A stretch of 25,557 nt of DNA from NCBI GenBank assembly GCA_900552715.1, contig USAV01000016.1:1-25557 (forward strand), read 5' to 3'. Positions within the stretch are counted from its first letter, which is position 1. Each line of letters starts with the position of its first letter. Below, one piece after another: positions 23,386 to 25,557 of the stretch. A program made the position numbers and the translations under genes. The DNA comes from an uncultured Veillonella sp. (lineage in GTDB: Bacteria; Bacillota; Negativicutes; Veillonellales; Veillonellaceae). A model generated the notes under the pieces. It was not told where the DNA came from. It searched no databases and was given only the letters and a program-made list of their open reading frames with translations.

Positions 23386-25503
23386 TTATTTATCTTCCTC
23401 TATAGTAACATTTGGTTCGCTGCACGCGAAGTTTGTATTGGAGTTAGGCAATTGAGATGGATCTAACTCGATATCAAAATCGCTGACGGACACAAATGTT
23501 TCACCAGATTTACCTAATGCGTCAGGAATGATAGAGAAGGTATTGGAAATACCATCGGAGCTATCACGCCATGGCATTTTTGCTACGGATGCCAACGAAG
23601 AAATAGCACCGTGAGTATCACGACCATGCATTGGGTTAGCACCAGGAGCGAAAGCTTCACCAGCTTTACGGCCGTCTGGAGTGGAACCTGTTGCAGTACC
23701 ATATACTACGTTGGAAGTAATTGTTAACAAGCTCATAGTAGGAACGGATTGACGGTATGTAGGATGTTTACGAATCTTGTTCATAAATGTGGAAACAACT
23801 TTTGCTGCTAAGCTATCTACACGATCGTCATCGTTACCATATTTAGGGAAGTCACCTTCGATTTCGAAATCAACAGCGATGCCGTTTTCGTCGCGAATAG
23901 GTTTTACCTTAGCATATTTAATAGCGGACAAGGAGTCAGCTACTACGGATAAACCAGCGATACCAGTTGCAAACCAACGAGTTACCTTGCGGTCATGCAA
24001 TGCCATTTCTAGTTTTTCATAAGCATATTTATCGTGCATGTAGTGAATGATGTTCAATGCGTTTACATATACGCCTGCTAACCATTCCATCATGTCGTCG
24101 AATTTTTCCCATACTTCATCAAATTCTAAGTATTCGGAAGTAATAGGACGGTATTTAGGACCAATTTGTTTCTTTAATTTTTCGTCAACGCCGCCGTTGA
24201 TTGCGTAAAGCAAGCATTTAGCCAAGTTGGAACGAGCGCCGAAGAATTGCATTTCTTTACCAATACGCATTGGGGATACGCAGCATGCAATAGCGTAGTC
24301 ATCACCAGAGTTAGGACGCATCAAGTCGTCGTTTTCGTATTGGATGGAAGATGTTTCAATGGATAATTTCGCACAGAAACGGCGGAAGCCGATAGGCATG
24401 CGAGGAGACCACAATACAGTGAGGTTTGGTTCTGGAGCAGGACCAAGGTTAGTCAATGTATGTAGGTAACGGAAGGACATTTTGGAAACCAATGTACGGC
24501 CATCAGTACCCATACCACCGATAGATTCAGTAGTCCAAACAGGGTCACCTGTGAACAAGTTATTGTATTCGTGGATACGTGCGAAGCGAACCATGCGCAA
24601 TTTCATGATGAAGTGATCTACGAACTCTTGAATTTGTTCTTCTGTATATGTACCGTTGCGAAGGTCACGTTCTGCGTAGATGTCTAGGAATGTAGAGTTA
24701 CGACCGATGGACATAGCAGCACCGTTTTGCTCTTTAATAGCGCCAAGGTAACCGAAGTAAATCCATTGCATAGCTTCTTTAACGTCTTTAGCTGGTCTAG
24801 AAATGTCGTAACCATAAGATGCGGCCATTTCTTTCAATTCTTTCAAGGACCGAATTTGTTCTTGGATTTCTTCGCGATCGCGAATTACATCTTCAAGCAT
24901 ATCGCCCATTGTGATACTGAATTGTTCTTTTTTATCTTCGATGAGGTAATCAATACCATACAACGCGATACGGCGATAGTCGCCAATGATACGGCCACGG
25001 CTGTAAGCATCAGGCAAACCAGTTACGATATGAGCTGTACGAGCGGCACGCATTTCAGGTGTATATACATCAAATACGCCATCATTGTGAGTTTTACGGT
25101 GCTTTTTGAAGAAGTCTTCTGTTCGGGGATCCATTTTGAAGCCGTATTCTTCAATAGCAGATTTTGCTGTACGCAAGCCACCATAAGGGAACATAGCGCG
25201 TTTTAGTGGTTTATCAGTTTGCAAACCAACGATCGTTTCAAGGTCTTTGTCGATATATCCTGGCGCATGGGCAGTAATGTGTGTGGCCACGGAAGTATCG
25301 GCATCGAGCATGCCGCCTTTTTCACGTTCTTCCTCGTAAAGCTTCATTACTTGATCCCATAATTTTGTCGTTCTTTCTGTAGGACCAGCAAGGAAGGAAT
25401 CGTCCCCTTCATAGGGAATATAGTTTCTTTGAATAAAGTCGCGTACATCAACGGCTTTATCCCACACACCTGTGTTAAATTCTTTCCATGCAGTATGTTG
25501 CAT
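23386..25503 (-). CDS. pflB: Pyruvate formate-lyase large subunit lacking the glycyl-radical domain
   Basis: This 705-residue protein is the catalytic core of formate C-acetyltransferase, which converts pyruvate and CoA to acetyl-CoA and formate. The adjacent active-site cysteines are in AIACCVSPM (about 407-408). Other family markers are GLPDAYSRGRIIGDYRR, NGAAMSIGRNSTFLD, SIGGMGTDGR, and TGSTPDGRKAG with ANPMHGRD. Usual PFLs run about 750-760 residues and end with the radical glycine. Here the match stops after FSIIPDALGK, and about 39 unrelated residues follow (from SGETFVSV). The radical domain is encoded by the next gene, 75 bp on. The start at 25503 follows GGAGGTG; the frame stays open upstream, but without a ribosome site. 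Confidence 0.93.
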   Translation of the reverse strand: MQHTAWKEFNTGVWDKAVDVRDFIQRNYIPYEGDDSFLAGPTERTTKLWDQVMKLYEEEREKGGMLDADTSVATHITAHAPGYIDKDLETIVGLQTDKPLKRAMFPYGGLRTAKSAIEEYGFKMDPRTEDFFKKHRKTHNDGVFDVYTPEMRAARTAHIVTGLPDAYSRGRIIGDYRRIALYGIDYLIEDKKEQFSITMGDMLEDVIRDREEIQEQIRSLKELKEMAASYGYDISRPAKDVKEAMQWIYFGYLGAIKEQNGAAMSIGRNSTFLDIYAERDLRNGTYTEEQIQEFVDHFIMKLRMVRFARIHEYNNLFTGDPVWTTESIGGMGTDGRTLVSKMSFRYLHTLTNLGPAPEPNLTVLWSPRMPIGFRRFCAKLSIETSSIQYENDDLMRPNSGDDYAIACCVSPMRIGKEMQFFGARSNLAKCLLYAINGGVDEKLKKQIGPKYRPITSEYLEFDEVWEKFDDMMEWLAGVYVNALNIIHYMHDKYAYEKLEMALHDRKVTRWFATGIAGLSVVADSLSAIKYAKVKPIRDENGIAVDFEIEGDFPKYGNDDDRVDSLAAKVVSTFMNKIRKHPTYRQSVPTMSLLTITSNVVYGTATGSTPDGRKAGEAFAPGANPMHGRDTHGAISSLASVAKMPWRDSSDGISNTFSIIPDALGKSGETFVSVSDFDIELDPSQLPNSNTNFACSEPNVTIEEDK

Positions 25504-25557
25504 TTTGCACCTCCATAAAAGGATATAACTATAGATTTCTATGCCTATAGTGTACAA

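Noticed and set aside
24727..25206. 159-codon plus-strand frame inside pflB
   Set aside because: Antisense shadow of a strongly conserved enzyme gene.

Overview
The window looks like a chromosomal segment of a low-GC anaerobic Firmicute of the Negativicutes, most likely Veillonella or a close relative. That placement is inferred from gene content and style (Dcu-type C4-dicarboxylate carrier, pyruvate formate-lyase, AGGAGG-type ribosome sites, AT-rich spacers, many bidirectional hairpin terminators) and was not tested by a database search. I see no rRNA, tRNA, CRISPR array, phage or transposase gene.

Layout. 1-83 is a hexanucleotide tandem repeat cut by the window edge. 198-3002 holds a LysR regulator converging on a LysE-type exporter and a YeiH-type membrane protein. 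3345-3890 is a beta-carbonic anhydrase, followed by a 450-bp gene-free stretch with two copies of a structured inverted-repeat motif. 4342-6603 carries bioD and bioA (biotin synthesis), then a DcuA/DcuB-like dicarboxylate carrier. 8263-11457 is a metal-uptake locus: a Fur-family regulator, ABC permease and ATPase on the minus strand, and the divergent binding lipoprotein. The ATPase ends in a Gln-Ala tail encoded by a 6-bp tandem repeat. 11600-15889 holds a class III Fic protein followed by five small polytopic membrane proteins, at least three of them Yip1-like and apparently paralogous. 15966-16868 is a cysteine-rich FliB-like protein. 17025-19220 encodes two exported PepSY-like proteins; the second is split by a frameshift at an A9 tract. 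19227-19571 is gene-free but rich in pairing segments and may encode a structured RNA. 19704-22068 has alanine racemase and a D-2-hydroxyacid dehydrogenase. 22282-25503 is a pyruvate formate-lyase operon in which the enzyme is split into a large subunit and a separate 79-residue glycyl-radical subunit, followed by the activase.

How the parts work together. The znu-like genes form a divergent unit whose two predicted promoters overlap, so one metal-sensing repressor, probably the co-encoded Fur-family protein, could control both sides. The three minus-strand pfl genes form one fermentation unit: catalytic core, radical-bearing domain and radical-installing enzyme. The most notable observations are the split pyruvate formate-lyase, the A9 frameshift in the PepSY-like surface protein, the repeat-encoded tail of the metal ABC ATPase, the repeated structured loop after the carbonic anhydrase gene, and the candidate RNA before alr.
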